The position numbers were made by a program, and so were the translations under genes. From contig NZ_JAVFVT010000036.1 in the NCBI RefSeq assembly GCF_030929555.1, positions 17,324-81,323 on the forward strand: a DNA stretch of 64,000 nucleotides. Direction: 5' to 3'. The notes beneath the pieces were generated by a model. The model saw nothing but the letters and a program-made list of their open reading frames with translations, searched no databases and was not told where the DNA came from. Shown here piece after piece: positions 52,577-60,739 of the stretch. The stretch is from Paenibacillus sp. LHD-117 (GTDB taxonomy: Bacteria > Bacillota > Bacilli > Paenibacillales > Paenibacillaceae). The stretch's first letter is position 1, and each line of letters begins with the position of its first letter.

Positions 52577-53584
52577 TTATTCATACAAGACTGCTTTGAT
52601 TTCCTCATTGTCGATATTCGATTTGTCGTACCAGTAGAAGCCGGTATCGATGTTTGACGCCACCGTCTCGCCTTTCACCGCCGCGACCGCGGCTTTTACC
52701 GTTTCGTATCCGATGCCGATCGGATTTTGCGTGATCGCGCCGGCCATCTTGCCTTCGCGGATCGCATCGATCTGGGCTTTGCCGGAGTCGAAGCCGATGA
52801 TGGCGACTTTGCCGGCCATATTCGATTCCGTCACGCCGCCCAGCACGCCGATCGCCGCGCCTTCGTTCGTGCCGAACACGCCCTTCAGATTCGGATGCGC
52901 TTGAAGAATCGCTTTCGTTAGATCGGTCGCCTTCAGGTGGTCTCCGCTGTACTGGATATCGACGATTGTAATGTCCGGATATTTCGCTTTGATTTGATCG
53001 ACGAAGCCGTCTCTGCGATCGACGCCGGTCCGGCTCGTTTGGTCATGCGCGATCACCGCGATTTCGCCTTTGCCGCCGATCAGTTCGGCCATCTTGTCGG
53101 CGGCGAGCGATGCCGCTTTTTTGTTGTCGGTGGAAGCCGTCGTCAGAGGAATGTCGCTATCCACGCCGGAGTCGAACGCGATGACCGGAATGCCGCCGTC
53201 TTTCGCTTTCTGCAAGAGCGGGATGGAAGCTTGGCTATCCAGTGCCGCGAAGCCGATGGCCGCCGGTTTTTTGTCGAGCGCGACCTGAAGCATTTCCAGC
53301 TGCTTGTCGACTTGCTCTTCCGTCTCCGGCCCTTCGAACGTAATCTCTACGCCAAACTCCGTCGCGGCTTTCTCCGCGCCGATCTTGACCGCTTGCCAGA
53401 ATTGATGCTGGAACCCTTTGGAGATGACCGGAATGTACAATTTCTCCGCGGCTGCATCCGTCGGCGCCGGGGCGTCGCTTGCCTCGGGCGTCTTGTCGTT
53501 GCCGCCCCCTCCGGAGCAGGCCGTGACTGCCAATATTCCGACCAACAACGTGGCTGCCAAGCCGTTCCTGAACCTTTTTTTCAT
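52577..53584 (-). CDS. Ribose-type sugar-binding lipoprotein (RbsB-like)
   Basis: A 335-residue lipoprotein. Signal peptide RNGLAATLLVGILAVTAC with lipobox VTAC, then a Gly/Asn-rich linker and a type 1 periplasmic-binding domain (VISKGFQHQFWQAVKIGAEK; GGIPVIAFDSGVDSDIPLTT; GVFGTNEGAAIGVLGGVTES). The ATG at 53584 has AAGGGGAG 7 bases upstream. It delivers a sugar to the RbsC-like permease encoded just upstream. The exact sugar cannot be told from sequence; the family covers ribose, xylose, galactose, allose and others. Confidence 0.92.
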   Translation of the reverse strand: MKKRFRNGLAATLLVGILAVTACSGGGGNDKTPEASDAPAPTDAAAEKLYIPVISKGFQHQFWQAVKIGAEKAATEFGVEITFEGPETEEQVDKQLEMLQVALDKKPAAIGFAALDSQASIPLLQKAKDGGIPVIAFDSGVDSDIPLTTASTDNKKAASLAADKMAELIGGKGEIAVIAHDQTSRTGVDRRDGFVDQIKAKYPDITIVDIQYSGDHLKATDLTKAILQAHPNLKGVFGTNEGAAIGVLGGVTESNMAGKVAIIGFDSGKAQIDAIREGKMAGAITQNPIGIGYETVKAAVAAVKGETVASNIDTGFYWYDKSNIDNEEIKAVLYE

Positions 53585-53653
53585 CGAAACTCTCCCCTTC
53601 GATTCAATTGGTGAACTGTATATCATCTTCGCCTAACGAAGAGCATACCGAGG

Positions 53654-54661
53654 TTAAGCCGTTTTTTTGCGTCTGAGGATGTCCGCGTAGACGGCTAGGA
53701 AGATAACGAAACCGACGACGACCGTCTGCCACTCCTGCGGCACAGACAGGATGCGCAGCCCGTTCGTGAGCACGCTCATGATTAACGCGCCGATGACCGT
53801 TCCGACGATCGTACCTTTACCCCCGCTAAGCGACGTGCCTCCGATGACGACGGCCGCGATCGCCTCCAGCTCGTAGCCCATGCCGAGCGCGGGCTGGGCG
53901 GAGTTGAGCCGCGAAGCCATCAGGATGCCCGCGATGCCGGTGAAGACGCCGGTAATCGTGTAGATCAGCATCTTCCACGCGTTGACGTTGACCCCGGACA
54001 GCCTCGTCGCTTCCTCGTTGCTCCCGATCGCGAAGTTGTACCGGCCGATGATCGTCCGGGTCAGCAGGATGCTGCCGACGATCGCCGCTCCGAAAAATAC
54101 GAGCACGGCGTTCGGAATATCGAAGCCCGGAATCAACTTGCCGGTAACGGAGCCTAGCGAAATATCGGAGAATGCCGGAGCGCTCGTGAAATAGACCGGC
54201 TTCGTGCCCGAGATGACGAGCGACAGCCCTTTGGCGATCATCATGACGGCCAGAGTCGCGATGAACGGAGGGATCTTCATCCGGGATACCGCGAACCCGG
54301 AGACGAAACCGCAGCAGGCGCCGGTTGCGATGCCGACGAGCAGGCCCGCCCATATCGGCCAGCCCCAATACGCGATGCTGACGCCCGTCATGACGGCGGT
54401 CAGCGTCATGACCGTTCCGACCGATAGGTCGATGCCTCCCGTAATGATGACATACGTCGCGCCGAGCGCGAGCACGCCGACGACGGCAGTCGAGAGCAAG
54501 ATGCCGACGATATTCGAAAATTGGAAGAAGTTTTCGCTCGCAAGCGAGAAAACGACGATAAGGACGATCAAACTGCCGAAAGCAAGAAATTGCTGCAAGA
54601 AACCGGATTTCACGGCGAGCGGCCGTCGTTCCCGTTGCCGAATGGCGAGCATTCTTTTCAT
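53654..54661 (-). CDS. Sugar ABC transporter permease (RbsC-like)
   Basis: A 335-residue inner-membrane permease with eight to ten helices. The hallmark GGIDLSVGTVMTLTAVMTGV (about 89-108) and the later NEEATRLSGVNVNAWKMLIY and VVIGGTSLSGGKGTIVGTVI are family signatures. Start ATG 54661 has GGGGGGATC upstream. It sits 15 bp after the ATPase gene and 69 bp before the binding-protein gene. Confidence 0.93.
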   Translation of the reverse strand: MKRMLAIRQRERRPLAVKSGFLQQFLAFGSLIVLIVVFSLASENFFQFSNIVGILLSTAVVGVLALGATYVIITGGIDLSVGTVMTLTAVMTGVSIAYWGWPIWAGLLVGIATGACCGFVSGFAVSRMKIPPFIATLAVMMIAKGLSLVISGTKPVYFTSAPAFSDISLGSVTGKLIPGFDIPNAVLVFFGAAIVGSILLTRTIIGRYNFAIGSNEEATRLSGVNVNAWKMLIYTITGVFTGIAGILMASRLNSAQPALGMGYELEAIAAVVIGGTSLSGGKGTIVGTVIGALIMSVLTNGLRILSVPQEWQTVVVGFVIFLAVYADILRRKKTA

Positions 54662-54676
54662 TATGGATCCCCCCGA

Positions 54677-56188
54677 TTATGAATGAACCTGATCTTCCCG
54701 CTGCGTCGCGTAATGCATGATGGTCTCCTGCGACACATCGTCATTGTCCAGCTCTCCCGTGATCCGTCCCTCGCACATGACAAGGATGCGATGGCTGAGC
54801 CGCAGCACCTCCGGCAGCTCCGAGCTGATCATAATGATCGATTTGCCTTCGCGCGCCAACCGGTCGAGAAGCTTGTAGATTTCGCTTTTGGCGCCGACGT
54901 CGATGCCTCGGGTCGGTTCGTCGAAGATGAGAATATCGCAGTCCTTCGTCAGCCATTTGCCGATGATGACCTTCTGCTGGTTGCCGCCGGACAAGTTCCG
55001 AAGCTTCTGATCGACGTTTGGCGTCTTCACCATCAGATTGTCGACGACATCCTCGGCTTGACTGGCGATCTTGGCGTCAGTCATCCAACCCGTACGCGAG
55101 AACCGTTCGTACGAAGCTAACGCCACGTTCGTCTTGACGTCCATATCGAGCAGGCAGCCGTAACGTTTGCGATCCTCGGACAAGTACCCCACGCCGCTGC
55201 GGACCGCATGATGCGGGCCCGACATGTCGACTTTCGCTCCATGAACGTATACCTCGCCCGAGTCTACCCGATCGGCGCCGAATATGGCCCTGGCCACTTC
55301 CGTGCGGCCCGATCCGATCAATCCCGCCATGCCGAGAATTTCGCCTTTCCTAAGCTGGAAGCTGACGTCCTTGATCGCCTTGCCTCTGTTTAACCCTTTA
55401 ACCTCGAGGACGACCTCGGCATGTTTGCTCCGTTCTTCCGGCTTCGAGGTATGGTACACTTCCCGCCCGACCATGAGCTTGATGATTTGATCGACGTTCG
55501 CGTCCGGCGTGGGGACCGTATCGATGAAGCAGCCGTCCCGCATCACCGTAATCCGGTCGCTGATCCGTTTGAGCTCCGCCATCCGATGGGAGATGTAAAC
55601 GATGCCGACGCCGCGGTCGCGCAGCTTGCCGATCGCGGCGAACAGCTCCTCGATCTCCGCGTCGCTCAGCGAGGCCGTCGGTTCGTCCATGATCAGCACC
55701 TCGGAATCGTACGAAATCGCCTTGACGATCTCGACCATCTGCTGCTTGGCGACCGTCAGCTCATGCACAGGCGTCGCCGGGTCCATGTCGATATTCATCC
55801 CCTTAAGCAGCGCGGAGGCTCGCTCGTTCATCGATTTCTCGTTCAGAAACAATGGAAACTTGCGCCTCGGCTCCCTGCCGATAAAGATGTTCTGCGCAAC
55901 CGTAAGATCCATGGCCAGATTCAGCTCCTGATGAATCATGCTGATGCCCAGCTTCTGCGCCGATTTGGTATCCGGAATATGAACCGGGTTGTCTTTGTAG
56001 CGAATTTCTCCGCCGTCCATCCGATAGACGCCCGTCAATATTTTCATCATCGTCGATTTGCCGGCGCCGTTCTCGCCGACCAGCGCATGAACCTCCCCCG
56101 GAAGCAGCTCGAACCGGCAGCCCTTCAGCGCGTGCACGCCCGCAAAATGTTTTTCGATTCCCTTCATGACGACCAGTTGTCCGCTCAT
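54677..56188 (-). CDS. Sugar ABC transporter ATP-binding protein (RbsA-like, two ATPase domains)
   Basis: A 503-residue ATPase with two fused ABC domains. The first has LVGENGAGKSTMMKIL (Walker A), VAKQQMVEIVKAISYDSEVL and LIMDEPTASLSD (Walker B). The second has a degenerate Walker A region (ILGMAGLIGSGRTEVARAIF), LSGGNQQKVIIGKWL (signature) and LIFDEPTRGIDVG, as usual for RbsA/MglA proteins. Start ATG 56188 has GAGGTGG upstream. First gene of the A-C-B transporter operon. Confidence 0.94.
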   Translation of the reverse strand: MSGQLVVMKGIEKHFAGVHALKGCRFELLPGEVHALVGENGAGKSTMMKILTGVYRMDGGEIRYKDNPVHIPDTKSAQKLGISMIHQELNLAMDLTVAQNIFIGREPRRKFPLFLNEKSMNERASALLKGMNIDMDPATPVHELTVAKQQMVEIVKAISYDSEVLIMDEPTASLSDAEIEELFAAIGKLRDRGVGIVYISHRMAELKRISDRITVMRDGCFIDTVPTPDANVDQIIKLMVGREVYHTSKPEERSKHAEVVLEVKGLNRGKAIKDVSFQLRKGEILGMAGLIGSGRTEVARAIFGADRVDSGEVYVHGAKVDMSGPHHAVRSGVGYLSEDRKRYGCLLDMDVKTNVALASYERFSRTGWMTDAKIASQAEDVVDNLMVKTPNVDQKLRNLSGGNQQKVIIGKWLTKDCDILIFDEPTRGIDVGAKSEIYKLLDRLAREGKSIIMISSELPEVLRLSHRILVMCEGRITGELDNDDVSQETIMHYATQREDQVHS

Positions 56189-56423
56189 CGTTCCACCTCT
56201 CTTCCTGATAAACCTCACTATACAGGTCCAGTTGAAGCGCTTACATGTGATTTTCTACTGAAACAGTCGAAAAATCGACTGTAACCCCATCGCGTCATGC
56301 GCAGTTTTTCTCTTGCCGCCGTCATTCGCCTCAGCGAATCCGGGTGACCATCGTTCGGATGAAGATGGTATACTCGGAACTAGCGGTTCACCGGCATTTA
56401 TCCCAATTGTAGGAGAGATTGAA

Positions 56424-57632
56424 TTGAACGTTTGGGCGGATTTGCGAGCGTTTGCGGCCGTATCGGGCGCGCGCCGATTATTGGGGGCATTGTTTTTCTA
56501 CGGGATCGGACTCGGCATACTGGCGCCGATGAATTCCATTTACTTGAGCGAAAGCATCGGACTGGACAAAGGAGAAATCGTCTCCGTATTCGCCATCTCC
56601 GCCCTGCTTAACATGATCGTTACGATCACGGTCGGAGCATTCAGCGATCGGATGAGAAGCAAAAAAAACACGGCCGTCGCGGCCGCGCTCGTCTGTATGG
56701 TTGGCCTATTGCTTTACATGAGGGCGGAGGACTATTCGGGGGCGCTCATCGGCATGTGCATTGCGTCCGCTCCTTCCGGCTTGATCATGGGCCAGCTGTT
56801 TGCTTTGTCCCGGAACCACTTTGGCCGCCTCGCTCCGACACTGGTCGAGATGGCCCTAATCTGGCTGCGCTCGTCACTGAGCATCGGTTTTTTTGTCGGG
56901 CTGCTGGCCGGGGCCAACCTATACGTGCTTGCGACGTTTCAAGGCGTGCTGTGGGGAAACCTCGGCGGATATGCCGCGCTAACGCTGCTGATCCTCATGC
57001 ATCGCGAGCTGAGCGCAGGCTCCGCCGGCGAGTCTGGTTCCTCCGCGAAAGCGGCCGGCGAACCGTTCTCGCTGCTTATGCTGCTGGCGATCCTCATGAT
57101 CGCATGCGCCGATGCCGTGCGGGGGCTGTACCTGCCGCTTGTGGTGAAGGAGCTGTTCGGACGGGCGGAAATCGCGTCTTACATCTGGAGCGTCCAAGCC
57201 GTGTTCGAGCTTCTGCTGATGACGGTCTCCGGCTACTGGGCGGCGCGTTACGGAACGAAGCGCATCCTCGTCCTAGGCGGCCTCTGCGCGATTCTCTGTT
57301 ATGCGGTCTACCTATCGTCGCCGCCGCTCGCGTTCTTCTTCCTCGTGCAGCCGATCTATTCGTTGTTCGTCTCGATCAAGTTCGGGGTCGCGATGGGCTA
57401 CGTGCAGCGCATGTTCCTCTCCCGCAGCGGCTTCGGCGCGAGCTTGTACGAATGCATCATCCTCATGGCCACGCTGGTCGGCTACGTGCTGCCGTTATTC
57501 GTCGAGGGGTATCATCCGTTGTTGTTTTTGATGCCGACGGGAATCATCGTTATGGCGATGCTGATGATCGGTTGGTCGATGGCAGGCGATCGCAGGCGGG
57601 TTTCGAATAAAGGACAGCATATGAAGATTTGA
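56424..57632 (+). CDS. MFS transporter
   Basis: A 402-residue membrane protein with about twelve helices. The first half shows the MFS loop-2 type motif GAFSDRMRSKKNTAVAAAL, and the second half AARYGTKRILVLGGLCAIL. I placed the start at TTG 56424 because AGGAGAG lies 6 bases upstream; the longer frame from 56313 starts without a ribosome binding site and with soluble sequence. It resembles sugar-efflux-type MFS proteins (GLGILAPMNSIYLSESIGL), but the substrate is unknown. Divergent from the RbsA operon. Confidence 0.85.
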   Translation: MNVWADLRAFAAVSGARRLLGALFFYGIGLGILAPMNSIYLSESIGLDKGEIVSVFAISALLNMIVTITVGAFSDRMRSKKNTAVAAALVCMVGLLLYMRAEDYSGALIGMCIASAPSGLIMGQLFALSRNHFGRLAPTLVEMALIWLRSSLSIGFFVGLLAGANLYVLATFQGVLWGNLGGYAALTLLILMHRELSAGSAGESGSSAKAAGEPFSLLMLLAILMIACADAVRGLYLPLVVKELFGRAEIASYIWSVQAVFELLLMTVSGYWAARYGTKRILVLGGLCAILCYAVYLSSPPLAFFFLVQPIYSLFVSIKFGVAMGYVQRMFLSRSGFGASLYECIILMATLVGYVLPLFVEGYHPLLFLMPTGIIVMAMLMIGWSMAGDRRRVSNKGQHMKI

Positions 57633-57683
57633 TTCCTCGTACAAAGGTAAGCACGGGATTGGGCAACCTCGGAAGCCCTCTGA

Positions 57684-57764
57684 ACGAATAAAAACCTGAC
57701 GGCAGACATCACCGAGTGGGGCACCTACGCGGTCATGCGGCTCGAGACGCCGAAGCAGAAGTAA
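57684..57764 (+). pseudogene. C-terminal tail of a lost protein
   Basis: After an in-frame TGA the plus strand reads TNKNLTADITEWGTYAVMRL and ETPKQK before TAA. The DITEWGTYAVMRLETP pattern recalls the last strand of secreted carbohydrate-active proteins in this family of bacteria. Only 26 codons remain, directly before a strong terminator. The rest of the 57633-57977 gap, beyond the terminator, is AT-rich and shows no gene. Confidence 0.4.
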
Positions 57765-57775
57765 CCGGTAATACG

Positions 57776-57811
57776 AAAAAACTCCGTCCAGGCCATCTGG
57801 ACGGAGTTTTT
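57776..57811. terminator. Strong bidirectional terminator
   Basis: AAAAACTCCGTCCAG pairs perfectly with CTGGACGGAGTTTTT around the loop GCCAT. It ends the lost gene represented by the 57684-57764 tail. Confidence 0.88.
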
Positions 57812-57977
57812 CGGTTTTAAGGAGCGGTCCCCACTGGAGTAAAGGTTCACCTTTCTTTGACTCAATATGTTTTATATCAGATAAAGATGTACATAATAAG
57901 TGTAATTGAATATACTTTTATTATGTAATAACCCTTGATATTATTAGCTTCTTAAGTGTAAAAAGGCGGTGTAAAAT

Positions 57978-59120
57978 TTGACCTACTCATTTGCTTATGA
58001 GCACTTCAATAGGCTAGATGGCCGTTTGTTTTTTGCTCCGAATCTAACCCCCTACGATTACGAAATACAACAGCTAATCCTAGAGGCCGAAAGAAATATA
58101 GGAGCATTGGCTAGACTTGGTTTAAAAAGCCATCCCTTAAAACCGACAATCTTACGTAACTCTATCGTTAAAACAGCTCACTTCACGACAAAAATTGAAC
58201 AGAATAAATTAGAGATTAAAGAGGTAGAGCAACTTTATCAGAACTATAAAAGAAACCCGCTTTCTATTAAACAAAAAGCACAACTGGAAGTTAAGAATGT
58301 CTTCGAAACTTATGAGTTCATTTATAGTTTGAATCCATACAACGAATTTACCGATATGGATGAAGCTGTATTGAAGAAGATTCAAAGCATTTTAATGAAC
58401 GACTTAACGGGATATCCAGACGGGTATCGAAATATTGCGGTAGCCCTACAAGACGGCGATGGGAATGTCAGTTATCAACCTCCCGCATTTCATGAAGTCC
58501 CGAGACTCATGCAAGCTTACTTTGCTTGGCTTTACACCAGCGTGACCGGATTAACGAACCCCTATGAAACGGAAATCGTTTACCATGAAAAAAAGGTGCA
58601 CCCGCTCATTATTTCCGGTATCACCCATCATTTGATTGGCTATATCCATCCGTTCCCTGACGGTAATGGAAGAACAGCTCGGGCATATTCGACATTGGTT
58701 GGCTTCATTCACTCCGACCTTGCTACGATCAAAGATGCATTTAGTGTCGAAGAATTTTTCGACAAAAGAATTGAGGATTATTATGATACGCTAATGGCCG
58801 CAACACAAGGCGATCTTAAGCCTTTTATCGTGTTTTACCTTGAATGCATGAATGCCTCTCTCACCAAAGTACTTCGTGAACTTCAACGTTACGATCGTAT
58901 TAAACATGTACGCGAGTTATTGGGAAGAGGACATGCCAAAATGATGTTCGAATTCATTAGCCGAATGGAAGATGGGGAAATATTCCATAGACAGTTGTTT
59001 GATGACACCTTGGACGCATCAACCTCCAGCATCGCCAAAAACCTCTCCAGGTTAAAAGATCTAGGGGTCATTAAACAAGGTCTTAGTCGTGGAGAATATA
59101 TCGTTTGTATTGCGGATTGA
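57978..59120 (+). CDS. Fic-family protein with C-terminal winged helix
   Basis: A 380-residue protein. The Fic active site is intact: HPFPDGNGRTAR (near residues 223-234), matching HxFx(D/E)GNGRxxR, the motif for transfer of AMP or another nucleotide-derived group to hydroxyls of target proteins. The N-terminus is a Fic_N-type helical domain with TTKIEQNKLE near residue 70; this lies where class II Fic proteins keep the inhibitory (S/T)xxxE(G/N) helix, but Gln replaces the usual Gly/Asn. The end (ASTSSIAKNLSRLKDLGVIK) is a winged helix. Start is TTG 57978 behind GGCGGTG. The gene is clearly richer in AT than its neighbours, suggesting transfer. Confidence 0.9.
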   Translation: MTYSFAYEHFNRLDGRLFFAPNLTPYDYEIQQLILEAERNIGALARLGLKSHPLKPTILRNSIVKTAHFTTKIEQNKLEIKEVEQLYQNYKRNPLSIKQKAQLEVKNVFETYEFIYSLNPYNEFTDMDEAVLKKIQSILMNDLTGYPDGYRNIAVALQDGDGNVSYQPPAFHEVPRLMQAYFAWLYTSVTGLTNPYETEIVYHEKKVHPLIISGITHHLIGYIHPFPDGNGRTARAYSTLVGFIHSDLATIKDAFSVEEFFDKRIEDYYDTLMAATQGDLKPFIVFYLECMNASLTKVLRELQRYDRIKHVRELLGRGHAKMMFEFISRMEDGEIFHRQLFDDTLDASTSSIAKNLSRLKDLGVIKQGLSRGEYIVCIAD

Positions 59121-59122
59121 TT

Positions 59123-59165
59123 CGAAGAAAGAGGAGCAGCTTGATTATTAATCAGGCTGCTCCTC
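59123..59165. terminator. Hairpin between convergent Fic and beta-helix genes
   Basis: GAGGAGCAGC (59131-59140) pairs with GCTGCTCCTC (59156-59165), with an inner TGATT/AATCA helix. The minus strand continues as TTTCTTC, so it works best for the leftward gene. Confidence 0.65.
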
Positions 59166-59182
59166 TTCTGCATAGTCAAACG

Positions 59183-60045
59183 CTAATCGATATCATTTCC
59201 GTCAATCACGTTGTTAAGTCCATTGTTTATAATATTGTCGTCATCCAGCTCGTTGCCTCGGGCAGCATTGTTATCCGCCCCTGCGTCAAAACGGAGGCCT
59301 ACACCGTCATTATCTTCAATTTCATTATTGTCAATGATGTTTCCTGTAGAACCTGTACGGAGAGCGATTCCATCGCCGGCATTCTTTTTCGCTTTGCCTT
59401 GGATGATCCGGTTTGCATCCGAATTCGTTAATTCGGTTCCTACGCCGCCGTTTTCCGTGATATGGTCTTGGAAGAATAGATTGTTTTTCGAGTTAGCTGC
59501 CAATAGAAAACCGCCGGTTGCATTCTCCTTGATCAAGTTCCTAAAGAAAAATGATTGATCCGTATTTAGAGCCGCGCCTGCGCCTCCATTTCCTTCCGCA
59601 TGATTGCCGATCAAAAACATGTTGGCGGCTATATTAAATCCAGCGCTATCGTTATAATTCGCCGTATTGTTGATGGCAATATTGCGTTCGCCGTTAAAGC
59701 CAACGCCGTTAGTCGTATTATGATTGAACTCGCATTCCAATCAGATAATTGTTGGCGCCATCCAGCGTTAATCCTCTTAGACCGTTATTGTTCGACTTGA
59801 CCTGATAGATTAAGGTTCGTACGGCGGGATCGTCGAGACTTATTCCGTTACCGCCGCTTCTAGCTACTAATAGTTTTTCAATGATATTATCAGGAGTTTC
59901 GATTGCAACCGATCTTTTCCCACACCGATTGTTACGACTTCAGGGAAAGTCCCTTTTTTACTCTGACCGTATCGCCAGGCGCTGACGCATCGACGGCAGA
60001 TTGAATGGTAGGGAAATCCGCGCTGGGTACTTTACGTACAGCCAT
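59183..60045 (-). pseudogene. Parallel beta-helix (NosD-like) protein, broken by three frameshifts
   Basis: The start (ATG 60045 behind GGAG) encodes MAVRKVPSADFPTIQSAVDA then SAPGDTVRVKKG, the usual opening of right-handed beta-helix proteins. Coding then continues in other frames: TFPEVVTIGVGKDR, IETPDNIIEKLLVARSGGNG to GLRGLTLDGANNYLIG, and finally ECEFNHNTTNGVGFNGERNI to DGNDID with many Asn-rich rungs. Each junction (near 59950, 59905 and 59738) is explained by a lost or gained single base. The intact ancestor would have been about 285 residues, without signal peptide. Either decay or several read errors in one gene. Confidence 0.75.
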
Positions 60046-60217
60046 TCCATTCATCTCCTCTCTAGCCATATATGAATCTATCTAATCCGTGTAGTATCTT
60101 ATGAAAAGATAGAATAGAATGCTACATTTGGAGAGGGTATCATTTATTATTTTTGCTCGCTCTCCGTTAAATGAACGTATGACTCTATTAATTCACCTAT
60201 ACCATCTGATTTATTTT

Positions 60218-60235
60218 GAATAGAATGTTCTATTC
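60218..60235. promoter_or_regulatory. Perfect palindrome upstream of the Arg-rich gene
   Basis: GAATAGAA-TG-TTCTATTC has two 8-bp arms and lies 24 bp before the start at 60259. A half-like copy (ATAGAATAGAATG) occurs near 60107-60120. It could be an operator for a dimeric regulator. The rest of the 60046-60258 gap shows nothing else. Confidence 0.4.
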
Positions 60236-60258
60236 CCAGGCAGAGAGGGGGGATGGGC

Positions 60259-60492
60259 ATGAGCAAAGAAATAGAAATCAGCAACGTGTTCGAAGACGAC
60301 GAAGATTTTGATTTTGAAAACGGCGGCGGCGGCAGAGAAGAACGAATTCGCAGACTGAGACGCTTGATCAGACGCCTTATTAGACGTTTGCGCAGACTGA
60401 TTCGCCGCGGCGGAAATCGCCAAGAAATCCGCAGACTCAGACGACTAATCAGACGCCTTCGCAGAATCTTGCGCCGACTCGAAGACGACTAG
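60259..60492 (+). CDS. Small arginine/leucine-rich repeat protein, acidic head
   Basis: A 77-residue protein. Residues about 1-20 are acidic (FEDDEDFDFEN), then a short Gly linker, then two amphipathic Arg-rich helices: EERIRRLRRLIRRLIRRLRR and, after GGNRQE, IRRLRRLIRRLRRILRRLED. Hydrophobics recur every three to four residues, so the helices may pair. The two helix-coding blocks repeat at DNA level with an 81-bp offset (CGCAGACTSAGACG). ATG 60259 has GAGGGGGG 6 bases upstream; the in-frame ATG at 60253 abuts that site. A good terminator follows. I do not recognise a characterised family; nucleic-acid binding, spore-coat or membrane-active roles are all conceivable. Confidence 0.75.
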   Translation: MSKEIEISNVFEDDEDFDFENGGGGREERIRRLRRLIRRLIRRLRRLIRRGGNRQEIRRLRRLIRRLRRILRRLEDD

Positions 60493-60533
60493 TATCGATG
60501 TTTAGTAGGAAAGTAAAGAAAAGTGAACAGGCA

Positions 60534-60584
60534 CCGTAGGATGGATACTTTGAAAAAAGGATTCATCCTACGGGTTTTTATTTC
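60534..60584 (+). terminator. Terminator after the Arg-rich gene
   Basis: CCGTAGGATG (60534-60543) pairs with CATCCTACGG (60564-60573), followed by GTTTTTATTT. The ~155 bp after it, up to the next start, hold no further gene. Confidence 0.85.
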
Positions 60585-60739
60585 TATCTACTAAGCGGCT
60601 GGAGATAAAGATATAACTTCCACCTATAACCTTAGTTAGACTTCAACTCTGGCTCCCTTTGCTAAGATTTAGCTTAGCGAAAGCAAGAACAAGGCGGCTC
60701 ATCCTTTCATAAGAGCTGCTCAAGAGAGGAGCAAGAGAA

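Noticed and set aside
56232..56247. Second cre site before the RbsA-like gene
   Set aside because: TTGAAGCGCTTACATG is one base short of the consensus geometry; kept only as a remark.
60217..60222. Sporulation sigma-G type -35 (TGAATA) before the Arg-rich gene
   Set aside because: No matching -10 (CATACTA-like) at 17-18 bp, so sporulation control is not supported by sequence.
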